Below are positions 28,255-29,613 of a stretch of DNA of 29,613 nt, piece by piece. The position numbers and the translations under genes are program-made. The stretch is from a bacterium. GTDB taxonomy: Bacteria > Electryoneota > RPQS01. The notes beneath the pieces are model-generated. The model saw only the letters and a list, made by a program, of their open reading frames with translations, was not told where the DNA came from and searched no databases. Within the stretch, counting starts at the first letter, position 1. Every line of letters starts with the position of its first letter. The stretch lies in the NCBI GenBank assembly GCA_016721565.1, contig JADKHW010000033.1, forward strand, positions 1-29,613. Direction: 5' to 3'.

Positions 28255-28520
28255 ACCGTCAACATCATCCACGTTGGCATAAAATGAAACCGACGTTTGA
28301 CCATTCAATGCTAATGGAGATTTTGTGTTGGTCTGCGGACCAGTCATATCTGTCAAGAAAAACGTTGTATTGCCAAGCACGAATCCAGCGTGCGCGATGA
28401 CCTGCCGGGGCCGGGCATTACATGGGTGATTTCAGCACCGAGAACGTCGCGGTACCAGTTAAGAGCTTCTTGGCCATTTGACACGATGATGTGAGGCATA
28501 ACTTTGTTGGTAGGCTGCAT
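28060..28520 (-). CDS. VOC-superfamily (glyoxalase/PhnB-like) protein, one frame break
   Basis: The start ATG at 28520 (MQPTNKVMPHIIVSNGQEALNWY) has AGAGGA upstream. The single VOC domain reads ALNWYRDVLGAEITHVMPGPG, then, in a second frame, QVIAHAGFVLGNTTFFLTDMTGPQ...TSVSFYANVDDVDGLYAKAIKAGAKSVMAPQDAFWGDRWANVIDPFGHNWQFG. The SFYANVDD and DPFGHNW blocks are typical of PhnB/YdcJ-like VOC proteins. The two frames are joined by restoring one base near 28405 (GG to GGG). The family similarity ends around EEMNRRMTEMMSKGGK (about 28060), but the frame stays open to 27772, antisense to hppA, so the true 3' end is unclear. It converges on hppA. The function within the superfamily (lyase, dioxygenase or resistance protein) cannot be told. 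Confidence 0.75.
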
Positions 28521-28599
28521 GGAGGTTTCCTCTGAGGTTGACATCTGGATGATTTTGAAAAGCTCCTTTATCACCCATAATAGGCGACAAAAGTTCCGC

Positions 28600-28628
28600 T
28601 TGACTTAGTCCCGACGAACGCCTATATT
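28600..28628 (+). promoter_or_regulatory. Strong sigma70-type promoter of tRNA-Glu
   Basis: TTGACT (28600-28605), exactly 17 bases, then TATATT (28623-28628). Transcription should start about 6 bases before the tRNA. The -35 box is identical to those of the two Asp-box gene promoters. Confidence 0.8.
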
Positions 28629-28641
28629 CAGGGTCTTGTTT

Positions 28642-28714
28642 GGCGCGTTCGTTCAGGGGTTCAGGACGCTGGCCTCTCACGCCGGTAACACGGGTTCAAA
28701 TCCCGTACGCGCTA
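28642..28714 (+). tRNA. tRNA-Glu (anticodon CTC)
   Basis: A full 73-base cloverleaf. The acceptor stem GGCGCGT pairs with ACGCGCT (first pair G-U), discriminator A. D stem GTTC/GGAC; anticodon stem CTGGC/GCCGG with loop CTCTCAC, anticodon CTC, decoding GAG. Variable loop TAAC; T stem ACGGG/CCCGT with loop TTCAAAT. CCA is not encoded. The 3' half lies beside an integrase gene, as expected for a tRNA used as an attachment site. Confidence 0.93.
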
Positions 28715-28724
28715 CTAAAAATCA

Positions 28725-28757
28725 ACGGGTTAGCCAATATGGCTGACCCGTTTTTTT
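28725..28757 (+). terminator. Terminator of tRNA-Glu
   Basis: An 11-bp stem (28725-28735 with 28741-28751, one G-U pair), loop AATAT, then seven T. It lies 10 bases after the tRNA. Confidence 0.9.
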
Positions 28758-28763
28758 GTGCTG

Positions 28764-28792
28764 GGTCACACATAGGTCACAGATGGGTCACA
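28764..28792. repeat. Three GGTCACA direct repeats at 11-bp spacing
   Basis: GGTCACA begins at 28764, 28775 and 28786, an exact 11-bp period that puts each copy on the same helix face. They lie between the tRNA terminator and the integrase gene. Position and phasing fit arm-type sites for integrase or an excisionase; the binding protein is inferred. Confidence 0.7.
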
Positions 28793-28852
28793 GGTTTGCC
28801 GCCAAAAGCCAGTAACTATGATGGCGTTGGCGTGGATGGAGGAATCACTGAC

Positions 28853-28887
28853 ATAAAAAATGCGGGCCACAATGTGAACCCGCATTT
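28853..28887 (-). terminator. Terminator of the integrase gene, overlapping its stop codon
   Basis: A 9-bp perfect stem (28858-28866 with 28879-28887) is followed on the minus strand by TTTTTTAT. The integrase stop codon (28886-28888) lies in the first arm of the hairpin. Confidence 0.8.
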
Positions 28888-29613
28888 ATTGTTCATTACG
28901 TTCGCCTTGAGGAGGACCAGTGTAGTTCAAACTGTTAACAGCAGACTTTGCATGCGCAGGATCCAGCGCAAGATAGTGTTTCTCAGTAACCGTGACGCTG
29001 GAATGGCCAAGCAATCGAGACACCGTGTAAATATCTACGCCCTGCTCGATAAGATGACACGCGAATGTCGCACGCAAGGAATGTACGCAGATGCCATCAG
29101 GTAATCCGGCTTGCTTTCTAATCCGCCTAAATGCCATTGACACTTGGTTAGGACCAAACTTGGGGAATAGTAGACCAGTGTGCTTGCCCGGCCAATCGCT
29201 GAATACACGCATAAGTTCGTCGTTAATGGGAATCGTCCGTCGCTTACCCATCTTGCCACGCACAACGATCTGCTTACGCCCGATGTCAACATCTTCCCAC
29301 CATACCTCAGCGCTTCATTGCGTCGGCAACCCGTGTTTAGCAAGAACGAGATGAAACGTCGATAGTCTCCAGTTGCAGTGTCAGTAGCACTGCAATTTCT
29401 TGTCGAGAGAGCCACAGCGGTGGTTCAGGATCTCCCTGCCGAATCAATTTGAATCCTTTTGTAGGAAGTCCACCCCACCCTATGTTATCGGCCTGCCGAA
29501 TGGCTGTGTTTAGGACCCTGATTTCAATGTTCACAGTTGAGATAGATATAACCCTCAACCTTCGATTTTTGTAGTCCTCCACAAGCGCAGGAGTGATTTC
29601 GCTTAGGTGAATA
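28886..29613 (-). CDS. Tyrosine recombinase / integrase, 5' end off the window, two frame breaks
   Basis: The catalytic domain is complete in motif terms. The first Arg is in NTGCRRNEALR; WEDVDIGRKQIVVRGKMGKRRTIPI is the beta-sheet with the catalytic Lys; HSLRATFACHLIEQG has the HxxR pair; VSRLLGHSS has the second His; and KHYLALDP contains the nucleophilic Tyr. The N-terminal part (EDYKNRRLRVISISTVNIEIRVLNTAIRQADNIGW) is the end of a SAM-like core-binding domain; the arm-binding N-terminus is outside the window. The frame shifts near 29371 and near 29303; both are repaired by adding one base to a 1- or 2-base run (AA to AAA, T to TT). It would carry out site-specific integration at the tRNA, with its 3' end facing the attachment site. 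Confidence 0.85.

Larger units (their letters stand above)
28642..29613. mobile_element. One end of an integrative element at tRNA-Glu (element continues past the right edge)
   Basis: A tRNA gene, a short repeat array and a tyrosine recombinase whose C-terminus points to the tRNA are the standard layout of a tRNA-targeted genomic island or prophage. The 3' end of the tRNA (around 28691-28714) would be one copy of the attachment core; the other copy and the cargo are outside the window. Integration at this site is inferred, not shown. Confidence 0.6.

Noticed and set aside
28764..28792. CRISPR-like interpretation of the short repeats
   Set aside because: Repeat unit of 7 bases and 11-bp period are far too short; no cas genes seen.
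28640..29104. Plus-strand 154-residue frame starting at the tRNA
   Set aside because: Runs through the tRNA, its terminator and the integrase antisense; cannot be a real protein.

Overview
The window looks like a chromosomal contig from an uncultured member of the Fibrobacteres-Chlorobi-Bacteroidetes (FCB) superphylum. The main evidence is a pair of secreted proteins ending in a 'YPNPFNP...GVYF/ARL...KMVLLK' type IX-style C-terminal sorting domain, a TonB-dependent receptor directly followed by a DUF4249-like lipoprotein, and a large secreted beta-helix protein. I cannot name a phylum from sequence alone. Housekeeping or metabolic genes are scattered among genes for the cell surface and secretion.

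Layout. 0-1.9 kb: a broken small secreted protein (-) and a TolB-like propeller protein (+). 2-3.1 kb: hisC (-). 3.2-9 kb: three tandem paralogues (-) of a secreted Asp-box propeller protein with a sorting domain; the middle copy is broken by frameshifts. Two of the three have near-copies of the same terminator-promoter block in front. 9.1-12.2 kb: TonB-dependent receptor and DUF4249-like lipoprotein (-). 12.4-13.9 kb: M32 carboxypeptidase (-). 14.2-19.1 kb: a three-module beta-helix/CARDB surface protein (+). 19.2-22.6 kb: an M14 zinc carboxypeptidase and a class V aminotransferase-fold enzyme, 10 nt apart (+). 22.6-24.2 kb: an AT-richer patch with an orphan protein carrying a PD-(D/E)XK-like motif, followed by a dispersed-type repeat. 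24.2-28.1 kb: a NapH/CcoG-like 4Fe-4S membrane protein and a K+-independent-type membrane pyrophosphatase (+). 28.06-28.5 kb: a VOC protein (-), tail to tail with the pyrophosphatase. 28.6 kb to the right edge: tRNA-Glu(CTC), a terminator, three GGTCACA repeats at exact 11-bp spacing, and a tyrosine recombinase running off the edge. This last block reads as one end of an integrative element inserted at a tRNA gene.

How genes work together: the receptor/lipoprotein pair, the sorting-domain proteins, the beta-helix protein and the secreted peptidase fit an outer-membrane and extracellular polymer-handling lifestyle. The pyrophosphatase would couple pyrophosphate breakdown to proton export.

Caution: at least seven genes have reading frames broken by single-base shifts, many of them explained by one missing base in a short homopolymer. 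This looks more like residual sequencing error than wholesale gene decay, but reads are needed to decide. I give such genes their full reconstructed extent and say where the frame breaks.
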